Positions 1-8,506 of a DNA stretch of 64,000 nucleotides are shown in pieces. The notes beneath the pieces were generated by a model that was given only the letters and a program-made list of their open reading frames with translations, searched no databases and was not told where the DNA came from. The first letter of the stretch is position 1, and each line of letters opens with the position of its first letter. Source of the DNA: Acidovorax sp. T1 (GTDB lineage: Bacteria; Pseudomonadota; Gammaproteobacteria; Burkholderiales; Burkholderiaceae_C); assembly GCF_002176815.1 (NCBI RefSeq), contig NZ_CP021649.1:119062-183061 (forward strand). Direction: 5' to 3'. Position numbers and translations under genes: made by a program.

Positions 1-753
1 TTCGAATCTGGCAGCGGTATTGGCGTGCGCGGCATGGTCGATGGGAAGCATCTGGTGCTGGGCAACACCGCATTGATGCAGCAGGAGGGCGTGGCCACTG
101 ATGCGCTCAAGATCGATGGCGAGCGTCTGCGCAGTGAAGGCGCCAGCGTGATGCATCTGGCCGTGGACAGACAACTGGCTGGCATCCTGGCTGTGACCGA
201 TCCCATCAAGGCCACCACGCTGGAAGCCATTAGGACTTTGCACGCCAGCGGCTTGCGCATCGTGATGGCAACTGGCGATGGTCTGACCACCGCCAAGGCA
301 GTGGGTGCAAAACTTGGCATCGACGAGGTGCATGGCGAAGTCAAGCCCGCAGACAAGCTGGCGCTCGTGGAACGGCTCCAGAAAGAGGGCCACATTGTCG
401 CCATGGCCGGCGATGGCATCAACGATGCGCCTGCGTTGGCAAAGGCCGATGTCGGCGTGGCCATGGGCACGGGGACCGATGTGGCCATGAACAGCGGCCA
501 GATCACGCTGGTCAAAGGCGATTTGCGCGGCATCACCGCCGCACGCGACATCTCTATCGACACCGTCCGAAACATGCGCCAGAACCTCCTGTTCGCATTC
601 GTTTACAACGGCATTGGGGTGCCGATTGCCGCTGGCGTGCTGTATCCGTTCACCGGGTGGCTTCTGTCCCCTCTGATCGCGGCGCTGGCCATGAGCCTCA
701 GTTCGGCGTCGGTGATTCTCAATGCTCTGCGTTTACGGCGCGGAAAAAAATGA
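1..753 (+). CDS. copA: Cu(I)/Ag(I)-exporting P1B-type ATPase, C-terminal part
   Basis: The frame is open from base 1, so the gene begins before the window; only the last 251 residues are present. They hold the end of the nucleotide-binding and phosphorylation domain, with the hinge motif GDGINDAPAL, and the last two membrane helices. The YN pair in FVYNGIG and the M-SS pattern in AMSLSSASV are the metal-site signatures of the P1B-1 (monovalent copper or silver) class. The role is ATP-driven export of Cu(I)/Ag(I) from the cytoplasm, which fits the Cus-type RND operon downstream. CopA and SilP cannot be told apart from this half. The family is clear; the exact symbol is inferred. Confidence 0.9.
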   Translation, partial: FESGSGIGVRGMVDGKHLVLGNTALMQQEGVATDALKIDGERLRSEGASVMHLAVDRQLAGILAVTDPIKATTLEAIRTLHASGLRIVMATGDGLTTAKAVGAKLGIDEVHGEVKPADKLALVERLQKEGHIVAMAGDGINDAPALAKADVGVAMGTGTDVAMNSGQITLVKGDLRGITAARDISIDTVRNMRQNLLFAFVYNGIGVPIAAGVLYPFTGWLLSPLIAALAMSLSSASVILNALRLRRGKK

Positions 754-770
754 CCCCGTGGTTCGGAGGA

Positions 771-2612
771 ATGATGAAAATCCCCACGTCACCACAAAAG
801 CCTCGGACCTCTCAACGCACCACGGCGGTGGGTAAGGAAGCAGCGGTGCAATGGACGCACCGCCAGACAAAGGATCTACCACCGACCGTCTTGGATCATT
901 CCGAGGAGTTGTTGAAGCCTGCGCCACAGGATGCGTCTAGTGGCATGAAAAGAGCAGCTGAAGCACCTTCGGCGCAGGACTATTTCGATTACCAGCGCGA
1001 CTTCTTCGAACGCACCATTCTGTTCTGGGACACGCTTCGCCAGCGCGCGAACAACATGCTGGAGCACGAGCGAGCCGGATTGCCGCCGCTTCTGGACTTC
1101 AAGTATGAAACGCTGTTGGACGCGCGCAGCTTCGAACGGTCCGTCAACTATGCACTGCTGCGCATCACGGAAATCGACGGGCATTGCTGGGACGACTGCG
1201 TCGACTCTGACAAACCGCCAGTCATCATCGTCGATCCACGCGCTGGCCACGGCCCCGGCATTGGCGGCTTCAAGCGCGACTCCGAAGTCGGGATGGCCAT
1301 GCGCGAGGGCCATCCGGTTTATTTCGTGATCTTCTTTCCCGAGCCGACTCTGGGGCAGACCCTGGCAGACGTGTTGCATGTGCTGCGGCGTTTCGCCGAA
1401 GAAGTTGCGCAACGCCATCCTGGCAATCCTCCTGTGCTTTATGGCAACTGCCAGGCCGGGTGGGCGCTGACGCTGCTGTCCGCAGACTGCGCCGGTCTGG
1501 TCGGACCGGTGGTGCTCAATGGCTCACCCTTGTCATATTGGGCTGGCGAGTCCGGTGTCAATCCGATGCGTCTTTCCGGAGGGCTCCTTGGCGGCAGCTG
1601 GTTGGCGCATCTGACGGCCGACCTGGGCAATGGCCGCTTCGATGGAGCCTGGCTGGCGCAGAATTTCGAGAACCTCAAGCCCGAAAAGGCTGTTTGGGAG
1701 AAGTACGCCCAACTCTTCACCAACGTCGACAGTGAGCAGGCGCGTTTTCTGGAGTTCGAGCGTTGGTGGAACGGTTTTTATTTCCTGAGTCGGGAAGAGA
1801 TCCTTGCGATTGTTGAAAACCTGTTCATCGGCAACCAGCTTGAACAGGGTCTTTTCCAGATTTGCCAGGGTTGCACTGCTGACCTCAGGCGGATCAGGAA
1901 TCCAATCGTCATCTTTGCGTCCTACGGCGACAACATTACGCCACCACACCAGGCGCTCGGATGGATTCCGGCAGTCTACAAAGACACCGAGGATCTCAAG
2001 CAGGCCGGACAGCGCATCGTCTACCTCACGAACCCGCACGTCGGCCATCTCGGCATTTTTGTCTCCGCCGGGGTGGCGCGTCTAGAGCACCGGGCGATCC
2101 TGGAGAGCCTGGCTGAGATTGAGGCGCTGGCCCCGGGCCTCTATGAAATGAAGATCGACAACCCGTCGGGTGACCCGGACTGCCATAAGCCTTCCTTCAG
2201 CATCCGCTACGAACCCCGTGAGGTGGAAGACCTGAAAACGGATTACCCGCAGGAAGCTTTTGAGCGGGTGAAACAGGTCTCGACATTCAACGAGGCGCTT
2301 TACCGGGCATTCGTCAGTCCCTGGGCGCAAGCGCTGTCCACGCCGGGGACAGCCGAAGTGCTCAAGTGGCTCCATCCAATGCGCAGCAGCAGGTATTTGT
2401 TTTCAGAAGCATTTAGTCCGTGGATGAAAGGGGTCAGTCTGTTGGCCGAACCCCTCGCTAGGAGCCGACAGCCGCTTGCGCAGCATCACCCAATGATCGA
2501 GCGTGAGCGTGAAGCCGCAGAACAAGTAAGTCATGCGCTGGGACGACTGCGTGAAGGCCGCGACGCTGCGGTTGAGCAAGCGTTTCGTCTGATTTTTCAA
2601 CGCCCTGACTAG
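771..2612 (+). CDS. DUF3141 family protein (PHA-synthase-like alpha/beta hydrolase)
   Basis: A protein of about 613 residues. GGAGGA at 765-770 abuts the ATG ATG pair at 771/774, so the start is one of these, most likely 774. The central part contains VLYGNCQAGW, which resembles the nucleophile elbow of polyhydroxyalkanoate synthases with Cys in the nucleophile position, followed by IVIFASYGDNITPP and NPHVGHLGIF, which could hold the acid and His. This matches my memory of the DUF3141 family. The C-terminus at about residue 610 is shorter than I would expect for the family, so a truncated tail is possible. The gene starts 17 bases after the P-type ATPase and may share its transcript. The biochemical role is unknown. 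Confidence 0.75.
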   Translation: MMKIPTSPQKPRTSQRTTAVGKEAAVQWTHRQTKDLPPTVLDHSEELLKPAPQDASSGMKRAAEAPSAQDYFDYQRDFFERTILFWDTLRQRANNMLEHERAGLPPLLDFKYETLLDARSFERSVNYALLRITEIDGHCWDDCVDSDKPPVIIVDPRAGHGPGIGGFKRDSEVGMAMREGHPVYFVIFFPEPTLGQTLADVLHVLRRFAEEVAQRHPGNPPVLYGNCQAGWALTLLSADCAGLVGPVVLNGSPLSYWAGESGVNPMRLSGGLLGGSWLAHLTADLGNGRFDGAWLAQNFENLKPEKAVWEKYAQLFTNVDSEQARFLEFERWWNGFYFLSREEILAIVENLFIGNQLEQGLFQICQGCTADLRRIRNPIVIFASYGDNITPPHQALGWIPAVYKDTEDLKQAGQRIVYLTNPHVGHLGIFVSAGVARLEHRAILESLAEIEALAPGLYEMKIDNPSGDPDCHKPSFSIRYEPREVEDLKTDYPQEAFERVKQVSTFNEALYRAFVSPWAQALSTPGTAEVLKWLHPMRSSRYLFSEAFSPWMKGVSLLAEPLARSRQPLAQHHPMIEREREAAEQVSHALGRLREGRDAAVEQAFRLIFQRPD

Positions 2613-2716
2613 TTTTTATGCGTCCTGGACATGATGGAAAAAACGGTGACGGCTATACCGGACCACAAAGTGGACATAGCCCTGATCTAGGGGCCGTTTC
2701 TCAACAAGGATTGATC

Positions 2717-3763
2717 ATGATGAGAAGAAAAATCAACTGGCTTTCGACAGCGGTCCAGATCGGCCTGCTGGCCTGGTCTGGAACCACGTTGGCCGCCGAC
2801 CAAGTGTATGTGGCCAATGAAAACGCTGACACGGTCAGCGTCCTCGATGCGGAATCGTTGAATACGCTGACGAACGTGCGCGTCGGCAAGATGCCCCACA
2901 ACGTGCAAGTGTCGCCCGACGGCAAGCTCGTATGGGTGACCAACAACGGCGAGCCTGACCAGGTAGCAGACGTTTCTGCGCACAAGGGCATGGCCCAAGG
3001 CGACCACGATGCGATGGGAAAAGCGGGCGCGATCTGGGCCATCGACACCGCGACCAACGTAGTCGTCGCCAAGGTGCCGGTGGGTATGCACCCAGCCCAT
3101 GTGGTGGTGTCACCAGACGGCCGCTTTGCCTATGTCACCAATGGCGGCGACAACACGGTCACTGTGATCGACACAGCGGCGCGGAGCCACGTGGCGACGA
3201 TTCCGGTCGGTCAGTTTCCCCATGGTCTTCGGTTCAGCCCGGATGGCAAGGAGGTCTACGTCGCCAATCTCAAGGGTGGCACGGTATCGGTCATCGACAC
3301 CGCCAGCCAGAAGGAGATTGCGCAGGTGCCGACCGGCAAAGGTCCGGCCCAGACTGGCTTCACGCCAGACGGCCGTTTGGCCTTTGCCTCGTTGTCGGGC
3401 GAAAACGCCATAGCCGTGATAGACCCAGAAACGCGCAAGGTAATTCGCAAGGTTGAGGTAGGAACGGTGCCGATTCAGTTGTATGCCACGCCTGACTCGC
3501 GCACGCTCCTGGTGGCCAACCAGGGTACGCGCAAGATGCCGGGCAAGACCGTCAGCATGATTGACCTGGAGACTTTCAAGGTCGTCAAGACAGTCGTAAC
3601 TGGCGCTGGTGCTCATGGCGTGGTTGTTGATCGTGACGGGCGGTACGCCTATGTGACGAACATCTACGCCAATTCGGTTTCCGTGCTTGATGTGAAAGAC
3701 CGCAAGGTAACGAAGACCGTTCCTGTCGGTAAGGCACCCAACGGCATCAGCGTAACGCCTTGA
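2717..3763 (+). CDS. Periplasmic YVTN/YncE-type beta-propeller protein
   Basis: A 348-residue protein starting at ATG 2717, with AAGGA at 2706-2710. Residues 1-26 form a signal peptide ending near TLAAD. The rest is a run of about seven 40-residue repeats with the pattern P-x-G-x-x-P-H, SPDG and YVTN-x-x-x-x-x-VSVID, typical of YVTN beta-propellers such as YncE. Such proteins are secreted scaffolds, often beside metal or redox genes; the substrate is not predictable. The frame runs open upstream to 2618, but that part lacks a signal-like start. It is followed after about 80 bases by an unrelated hypothetical gene. Confidence 0.85.
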   Translation: MMRRKINWLSTAVQIGLLAWSGTTLAADQVYVANENADTVSVLDAESLNTLTNVRVGKMPHNVQVSPDGKLVWVTNNGEPDQVADVSAHKGMAQGDHDAMGKAGAIWAIDTATNVVVAKVPVGMHPAHVVVSPDGRFAYVTNGGDNTVTVIDTAARSHVATIPVGQFPHGLRFSPDGKEVYVANLKGGTVSVIDTASQKEIAQVPTGKGPAQTGFTPDGRLAFASLSGENAIAVIDPETRKVIRKVEVGTVPIQLYATPDSRTLLVANQGTRKMPGKTVSMIDLETFKVVKTVVTGAGAHGVVVDRDGRYAYVTNIYANSVSVLDVKDRKVTKTVPVGKAPNGISVTP

Positions 3764-3843
3764 GTGGGGCCCGTCGCCTACACCGGTACGTACGGTACAC
3801 AAAAAAGTAGAACCAGCCAGCGCCAGCCTTGCCGTATGTCCAA

Positions 3844-4428
3844 ATGACGGTCATCGATATTCGAATTCAACGAATCACGCAGCTTTACGATTCTCTGGAC
3901 CCTTCACCGCTCCATGAGAAAACACTGAGCCATGCCGTTAAAAACTATATTGTCGACTGTGCGGGTGAATATGGTCTAGATGAACCGCTTCGGCTTGTGC
4001 TCCATGTCCCGGCGCCGATCAGAGAGTACGAGGCGGAGATCACGCGAGCGATCCACGCGCACTTTCAGGCGCAGCATGCACAGTGCAGGCGCCGGTATCG
4101 CCGAAGGGTGCGACAGGGCATGCGCTTACTGTTCACGGGACTTGCCGTTCTGGCGACGACGCTGCTTGCACGAGCCTTATTGGTTAATCCTGGCAACAGC
4201 AAAGTGCTTATTGCCATTAGCGAAGGCTTGTTGATTATTGGCTGGGTGGCAATGTGGCGCCCGATCGAGGTCCTCTTGTTCGAGCGTGCAGAGAACCACC
4301 AAAACATGGCACTTTTTGAGCGTCTTTCCCAAATCGGCGTGGAGTTCGCCCCTGAAGAGACCGCGGTGGACCCGGGGGATAAAAGTGGCGAGACCAGTGA
4401 CCTACGGGCACCGGGTTTACTGCCTTGA
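3844..4428 (+). CDS. Hypothetical inner-membrane protein
   Basis: A 194-residue reading frame from ATG 3844 (a TTG 15 bases earlier is also possible). No family is recognised. The N-terminal about 85 residues look soluble, with a basic stretch near RRRYRRRVRQ, followed by two predicted membrane helices (LLFTGLAVLATTLLARALL and VLIAISEGLLIIGWVAMW), the second ending in WRPIEVLLFERAE. The C-terminal tail is acidic. No strong ribosome-binding site is visible. Codon use is ordinary for the region, so I believe it is a gene, but its function is unknown. Confidence 0.55.
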   Translation: MTVIDIRIQRITQLYDSLDPSPLHEKTLSHAVKNYIVDCAGEYGLDEPLRLVLHVPAPIREYEAEITRAIHAHFQAQHAQCRRRYRRRVRQGMRLLFTGLAVLATTLLARALLVNPGNSKVLIAISEGLLIIGWVAMWRPIEVLLFERAENHQNMALFERLSQIGVEFAPEETAVDPGDKSGETSDLRAPGLLP

Positions 4429-4670
4429 CGGCGGGAATACTTGGAGAACCCAACAAGAGGTAGCGTTGTTATACAAGCCAGCACCGTAAGTTCTCTTTTT
4501 CATTGAGAGTCTGAACTCTGGGCGGCCGGAGCAACGGAAATACGGATCCTCTGTTGGCGTCTTGACCGTGCAAGGGCAGAAGTCCGCTGTTTTCGCGAGT
4601 TGGAGGGCAGACGGTTGCGTTTTTCATCTGGATTAGCGGAGACGACCGAGAACGGAGAGCTCCGGGAACG

Positions 4671-5006
4671 TCAAGTATCCGTCGCAGGTTGCAGGGCGAT
4701 CACCGACATGCCGGCCAGCGCGATGGCCGCTCCCACGAAGTCCCAACGGGTCAAGGCAACACCGTCGACGACGTGCAACCAGACCAGCGCCACGGCGATG
4801 TACATCCCGCCGTAAGCCGCATAGGTTCGCCCGGCAGCTGTCGGGTGCAAGGTCAGCAGCCAAGCGAACAACGTCAAGGAAACGGCAGCCGGCAAGAGCA
4901 GCCATGCCGACTTGCCCTGCTTTACGACCAGCCAGGGCAAGTAGCAGCCAACGATTTCAGCTACTGCCGTCACCGCAAACAGAATGGCAACTTTCAAGAG
5001 TTCCAT
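4671..5006 (-). CDS. YnfA/UPF0060 family small membrane protein
   Basis: A 111-residue protein with four membrane helices in the order typical of UPF0060 (YnfA): [20 protein letters not shown], a second helix with LPWLVV, then [22 protein letters not shown] and the final helix with [13 protein letters not shown]. The family resembles half-size small multidrug-resistance transporters, but its substrate is unsettled. The start is two bases after the merR stop on the same strand, so the two are very likely cotranscribed from the mer control region. This placement suggests, without proving, a role in metal or cation stress. Confidence 0.85.
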   Translation of the reverse strand: MELLKVAILFAVTAVAEIVGCYLPWLVVKQGKSAWLLLPAAVSLTLFAWLLTLHPTAAGRTYAAYGGMYIAVALVWLHVVDGVALTRWDFVGAAIALAGMSVIALQPATDT

Positions 5007-5008
5007 CG

Positions 5009-5416
5009 TCACGCTTCCTGCAGCGCCTGGATCATCGGGCAACGCACCTGTCCCCTTGCGGCGCAGCAGCGCTGCACCAGTGCTTCCAGGACTGCCTCAA
5101 TGCGGTGGAGATCGGCGAGCTTGGCGCGCACATCCCTGAGCTTGCGTTCGGCTTGTTCGCGGGCCTCGGGGCAATGCGACCCGTCCTCGAGCTTCAGCAA
5201 GTCCCCGACTTCGTCAAGGCTGAAACCCAGCCGTTGCGCCGATTTAATAAAGCGTACCCGGGCCAGATTTGCCTCGCCGTAGCGGCGGATGCCGCCCAGG
5301 GGGCGGTCGGGCTCTTGCACTAAGCCCTTGCGCTGGTAGAAGCGGATCGTCTCAACATTGACCCCAGCGGCCTCGGCTAAGCCACCGATGGTCAGGGTTT
5401 CGGTTAGTTCATTCAT
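5009..5416 (-). CDS. merR: MerR, mercury-responsive transcriptional regulator
   Basis: A 135-residue MerR-family regulator. Residues 8-75 are the winged-helix DNA-binding domain ([20 protein letters not shown], then GGIRRYGEA and [16 protein letters not shown]). The three Hg(II)-binding cysteines of Tn501/Tn21 MerR are present: one in the GSHC segment, one in VQRCCAARG and one in VRCPMI. A dimer would bind the dyad between the divergent -35 and -10 boxes at 5422-5452, repress and bend DNA without Hg(II), and activate merT with it. The gene is read divergently from merT with only 42 bases between the start codons. Confidence 0.95.
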   Translation of the reverse strand: MNELTETLTIGGLAEAAGVNVETIRFYQRKGLVQEPDRPLGGIRRYGEANLARVRFIKSAQRLGFSLDEVGDLLKLEDGSHCPEAREQAERKLRDVRAKLADLHRIEAVLEALVQRCCAARGQVRCPMIQALQEA

Positions 5417-5421
5417 GGCAC

Positions 5422-5452
5422 TTGACTCCGTACTTAACTACGGAAGTAAGCT
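5422..5452 (+). promoter_or_regulatory. mer operator/promoter (MerR-controlled, 19-bp spacer)
   Basis: The -35 box TTGACT (5422-5427) and -10 box TAAGCT (5447-5452) are 19 bases apart, the long spacer characteristic of MerR-activated promoters. Between them lies the dyad TCCGTA-cttaac-TACGGA, nearly identical to the Tn501/Tn21 mer operator. The merT ATG at 5459 lies only six bases after the -10 box, so transcription would start at or beside the start codon. Confidence 0.93.
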
Positions 5453-5458
5453 TAAACG

Positions 5459-5830
5459 ATGAAACCCGATTCCCCAACTGAAACTCGAAGCGGCGGCGGG
5501 CGTGGTGCGCTGTTAACCGGCGGTCTGGCGGCCATCCTCGCCTCCACTTGCTGCCTCGGGCCTTTGGTGTTGATTACGCTTGGCGTCTCCGGGGCATGGA
5601 TTAGCAATTTGACCCTGCTCGAACCCTATCGGCCCATGTTCATCGGTGCCGCGCTTGTGGCACTGTTTTTTGCGTACAGGCGGATATGGCGAGCGCCAGC
5701 AGCCTGTGAGGCTGGGCAGGCTTGCGCGCTACAGCAAGTCAACCGAAGCCACAAGTCGTTGTTCTGGACCGTGGTGGCGCTAGTCATCGTCGCGCTCGGA
5801 TTCCCGCTGATCGCTCCCTGGTTTTACTGA
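5459..5830 (+). CDS. merT: MerT, mercuric ion transport protein
   Basis: A 123-residue inner-membrane protein with three helices. The first carries the vicinal cysteine pair (ASTCCLGPLV) that accepts Hg(II) from MerP; a second pair lies in the cytoplasmic loop (AACEAGQACALQ). The segments GAWISNLT, LEPYRP and FIGAALVALFFAYRRIW match MerT closely. It moves Hg(II) into the cytoplasm, normally for reduction by MerA, which is not present here. The ATG is so near the -10 box that the mRNA would be leaderless or almost so; no ribosome-binding site fits between. Confidence 0.95.
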   Translation: MKPDSPTETRSGGGRGALLTGGLAAILASTCCLGPLVLITLGVSGAWISNLTLLEPYRPMFIGAALVALFFAYRRIWRAPAACEAGQACALQQVNRSHKSLFWTVVALVIVALGFPLIAPWFY

Positions 5831-5842
5831 ATGGAGATTGCT

Positions 5843-6127
5843 ATGAAAAAACTCGTTGCTCTGGCCATGGTGGCCGCTTCTGCTTCGCCCCTCTGGGCTA
5901 CCACGCAGAGTGTCACGCTGTCCGTGCCCGATATGAACTGCGCCACCTGCCCGATCACAGTCAAGAAGGCGCTTACCAAGGTATCCGGCGTCAGCAAGAT
6001 CGACGTGAATCTGGATCGGCGCGAGGCCAAGGTGACGTTCGATGATACGAAGGCGAATGTCGAGGTCCTCACACGCGCCACTAGGAACGCAGGGTATCCC
6101 GCGACCGTGTTGGGAGACGCCAAGTGA
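5843..6127 (+). CDS. merP: MerP, periplasmic mercury-binding protein
   Basis: A 94-residue protein with a signal peptide (MKKLVALAMVAASASPLWA) and one heavy-metal-associated domain whose metal motif is DMNCATCPITVKKAL. The start at 5843 is chosen over the in-frame ATG at 5831 because GGAG lies seven bases upstream and the signal peptide then begins with MKK. It carries Hg(II) across the periplasm to MerT. The stop overlaps the next gene's GTG in a GTGA junction, so translation is probably coupled. Confidence 0.94.
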   Translation: MKKLVALAMVAASASPLWATTQSVTLSVPDMNCATCPITVKKALTKVSGVSKIDVNLDRREAKVTFDDTKANVEVLTRATRNAGYPATVLGDAK

Positions 6128-6345
6128 CTGCGGTGATACTGGAATCGACGCTGACCTGCCCCGAGTGCGGCCACGCCAAGACAGAGACGATGCCCACGGA
6201 CGCCTGCCAGTGGTTCTACGAGTGCGAGCAATGTCACACCGTGCTAAAGCCCAAGTCGGGTGACTGCTGTGCGTACTGTTCTTACGGCTCAGTGCCTTGT
6301 CCGCCGATCCAGGAACGTGGCAAGGGTGGCTGCTGCAGCGGCTGA
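6124..6345 (+). CDS. GDCCVxC-type cysteine-rich protein of mer clusters
   Basis: A 73-residue protein starting with GTG in a GTGA overlap with merP. It contains CPECGHAKTETMPTDACQWFYECEQC, and then GDCCAYCSYGSVPCPPIQ, the signature of a small cysteine-rich family found next to merT/merP. It ends in a GGCCSG tail. Eleven cysteines in 73 residues suggest metal binding, presumably Hg(II) transfer in the cytoplasm, but no activity is established to my knowledge. Some family members are called selenoproteins; here all Cys positions use TGC or TGT. Confidence 0.85.
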   Translation: MTAVILESTLTCPECGHAKTETMPTDACQWFYECEQCHTVLKPKSGDCCAYCSYGSVPCPPIQERGKGGCCSG

Positions 6346-6759
6346 CGCTTTCCAATGACACGCTCACTGCCGCACCGTTTGTGCAGACTCCAATGAAGCT
6401 GGGGGCCAACTGTGCCGATCGGGCGATCCGGCCGGCGCGAACCCAAGATTGGCTGCGTGCCCCAAACTCTTAACGAATGAGTCAAGCGTCACGAGATCAA
6501 TTCGGGCGCCAGGGACGCCATCACCACATCCAAGTTGAACTTCCGCAACACTGTTGTGCGGGCCCATGTGGCCATCAAACGCGCCAACGTTCATCGGTGG
6601 CTGATATGCCACGCTCCAAGAAGTGCATGACAAAGATGTAATCTTTGAAACATATTCCGGTCAGCCTTGGTCTCGCAAAATGCATAACGTGCATTCACAC
6701 AAGGTAGGTGGATACCAATGCGAAGTACAACAACCTGAAAATCAGTGACCGAGGGTGCG
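6346..6759. other. Intergenic stretch after the mer genes, no gene recognised
   Basis: No merA, merB, merC, merD or merE reading frame is present here. An 89-codon frame on the minus strand (6364-6633) does not resemble any family I know. The segment may be scar sequence left by recombination where the rest of a mer operon would have been. Confidence 0.5.
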
Positions 6760-6915
6760 ATGCTGCGTGAGGAACTTATGCTGAGCCTGGATTGGACCGA
6801 TGAGGTGGCGCTGTTCAATGGAGACTCGCGTTATACCGGTAGTGCGGTCCTGGTGCCTGGCATGCGCAAGATCGTGCATGCGGCTACGCAGGCCATCAAC
6901 GTAGAGCACCGATGA
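6760..6915 (+). CDS. Small hypothetical ORF coupled to the MgtC/DUF4010 gene
   Basis: A 51-codon frame (starting MLREELMLSL, ending ATQAINVEHR) whose TGA overlaps the ATG of the next gene (ATGA, 6912-6915). The overlap argues that it is, or was, translated. GAGGG at 6751-6755 lies at a usable distance upstream. The product is not recognised; it may be the C-terminal remnant of a longer gene whose front was lost. Confidence 0.4.
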   Translation: MLREELMLSLDWTDEVALFNGDSRYTGSAVLVPGMRKIVHAATQAINVEHR

Positions 6916-8192
6916 ACAGCTACGAACTCCCCCCGGGCGCCCCGGGCTTGGTTGCCGCGCTTGCTGTCGGTCTGGTGATTGGCCTGGAGCGCGGCTGGCA
7001 CGATCGCGAATTGCCGGAGGGTGGACGTGTTGCAGGCCTGCGCACCTTTGCGCTGACCGGACTGCTCGGTGGCGTGCTTGGGCATCTGCAGCCAGATTTC
7101 GGCGCCTGGCCTTTGCTGGGTGCGCTGCTCGGACTCGCTCTGCTGCTGACAGTGTCCTACGTCCGAAATGCCGAACTGTCGGGCAACCTGAGTGCCACAA
7201 CCCCTGTGGCGATGCTACTGACTTTGGTCCTGGGTGCCTTTGCGGCGCACGGCAACATCACCCTGGCTTTGTCGGCTGCGGTGATTGGCGCTGTGTTGCT
7301 CGACCTCAAGCCGACCTTGCACGGTTGGCTGCGCTTGATCGATCACCGCGAGCTGACGGCATCGCTTCAGCTGCTGGTTTTGTCCATGGTCATCCTCCCC
7401 TACCTGCCCAATACCGGCCTGGGGCCCTACGCCGCGCTCAATCCATACCAGCTGTGGTGGGCAGTCATTTTGATTGCGGGCCTGTCGCTGACGGGGCACT
7501 TCGCCATGCGGATCACGGGCGCGCAAAGGGGGGTGCTGTGGACCGGGATCCTGGGAGGGCTGGCCTCTTCCACGGCCGCCACATTGGCTTTGGCTCGCTA
7601 TGCACGCGAGCAGCCTTCGCTGGCCGGCGCCGCGGTAGCCGGCACTCTGGCCGCTTGTGGTGTCATGTTCTTTCGCATGGTCGTTCTGCTGGGCGTCATC
7701 CGGCCGACGCTGTTGTCCACCTTCGGCAGCGCTCTGGTGGTCACTGGCGTGGTGCTGCTGTGTATGGCGCTATGGCGGTGGCGCAAGTTGGACCGCACGG
7801 TCGTGGGGGAGGGCGCTGTCGGCGCGATGGCGCCATTCGACCTGGGTACCGCGCTTGGCTTTGGTGTGCTGCTCGCTGTCATGAGCGTCCTGGTGCCCGC
7901 GGCAAAGCAATGGCTGGACACCAGTGGCCTCTACGTGCTGTCGGCGGTTTCTGGCCTGGCGGACGTGGATGCGATCTTGATCTCGCTCGCTCGGCTGCAC
8001 GGTGCCGGGGGATTGTCCACGGTCGCCACCGTCACGGCGCTCGGTCTCGCGACGCTGGCAAACATGGTGGCCAAGGTCGGCATCGCCTGGACGACGGGTG
8101 GAGCGCAGGTCGGTAAATCGGTTGTTTTCGGCTACCTGGGCGCGATGGCGTCGGGAGTGGTCGTATTGGTGTTGAGCTTGACGTTTTCGTGA
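6912..8192 (+). CDS. MgtC/SapB-DUF4010 family membrane protein
   Basis: A 426-residue integral membrane protein with about twelve hydrophobic helices. The N-terminal part has the MgtC-like signature ALAVGLVIGLERGW and RVAGLRTFALTGLLGG; the C-terminal part (VSGLADVDAILISLARL, then VATVTALGLATLANMVAKVG) is DUF4010. Proteins of this make-up sit in metal and Mg(II) homeostasis loci of proteobacteria, but transport has not been pinned down. Its start overlaps the preceding small ORF. Family certain, role inferred. Confidence 0.85.
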   Translation: MNSYELPPGAPGLVAALAVGLVIGLERGWHDRELPEGGRVAGLRTFALTGLLGGVLGHLQPDFGAWPLLGALLGLALLLTVSYVRNAELSGNLSATTPVAMLLTLVLGAFAAHGNITLALSAAVIGAVLLDLKPTLHGWLRLIDHRELTASLQLLVLSMVILPYLPNTGLGPYAALNPYQLWWAVILIAGLSLTGHFAMRITGAQRGVLWTGILGGLASSTAATLALARYAREQPSLAGAAVAGTLAACGVMFFRMVVLLGVIRPTLLSTFGSALVVTGVVLLCMALWRWRKLDRTVVGEGAVGAMAPFDLGTALGFGVLLAVMSVLVPAAKQWLDTSGLYVLSAVSGLADVDAILISLARLHGAGGLSTVATVTALGLATLANMVAKVGIAWTTGGAQVGKSVVFGYLGAMASGVVVLVLSLTFS

Positions 8193-8248
8193 GCGTCCAC
8201 CGGCCACGTCTTCAGAATTTTTGTATTTAAACAATAGGGACCACCGCT

Positions 8249-8506
8249 ATGGAAAAGTCATTTCATCGCTTCTCTGAACTATTTGCCCAACTCGGCCTGC
8301 GCATGGACGCGGCAGGCATTAGGGAGTTCTTGGAGGAGCACGCTCCACTGCCGCCCGATGTGCTGCTGGCCGATGCGCCATTCTGGACGCCTGCTCAGGC
8401 GACTCTGTTGCGCGAAGAGCTTCTGGAGGATGCGGACTGGGCCGAAGTGGTTGACCAGTTGAATGTTGCCTTGCGTGCCGCCAAGGGAGGTCCTGATGCC
8501 GAATAG
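8249..8506 (+). CDS. DUF2789 family protein
   Basis: An 85-residue soluble protein that follows the DUF2789 pattern: FSELFAQLGLRMDAAGIREFLEEH, then LLADAPFWTPAQATLLREEL and DADWAEVVDQLN. The function of the family is unknown. Its stop codon overlaps the start of the downstream outer-membrane efflux gene by 11 bases, so it heads the cus-type operon and is probably expressed with it. Confidence 0.85.
   Translation: MEKSFHRFSELFAQLGLRMDAAGIREFLEEHAPLPPDVLLADAPFWTPAQATLLREELLEDADWAEVVDQLNVALRAAKGGPDAE

Noticed and set aside
6280..6345. Selenocysteine in the GDCC protein
   Set aside because: All relevant positions are ordinary TGC/TGT codons and no in-frame TGA precedes the stop.
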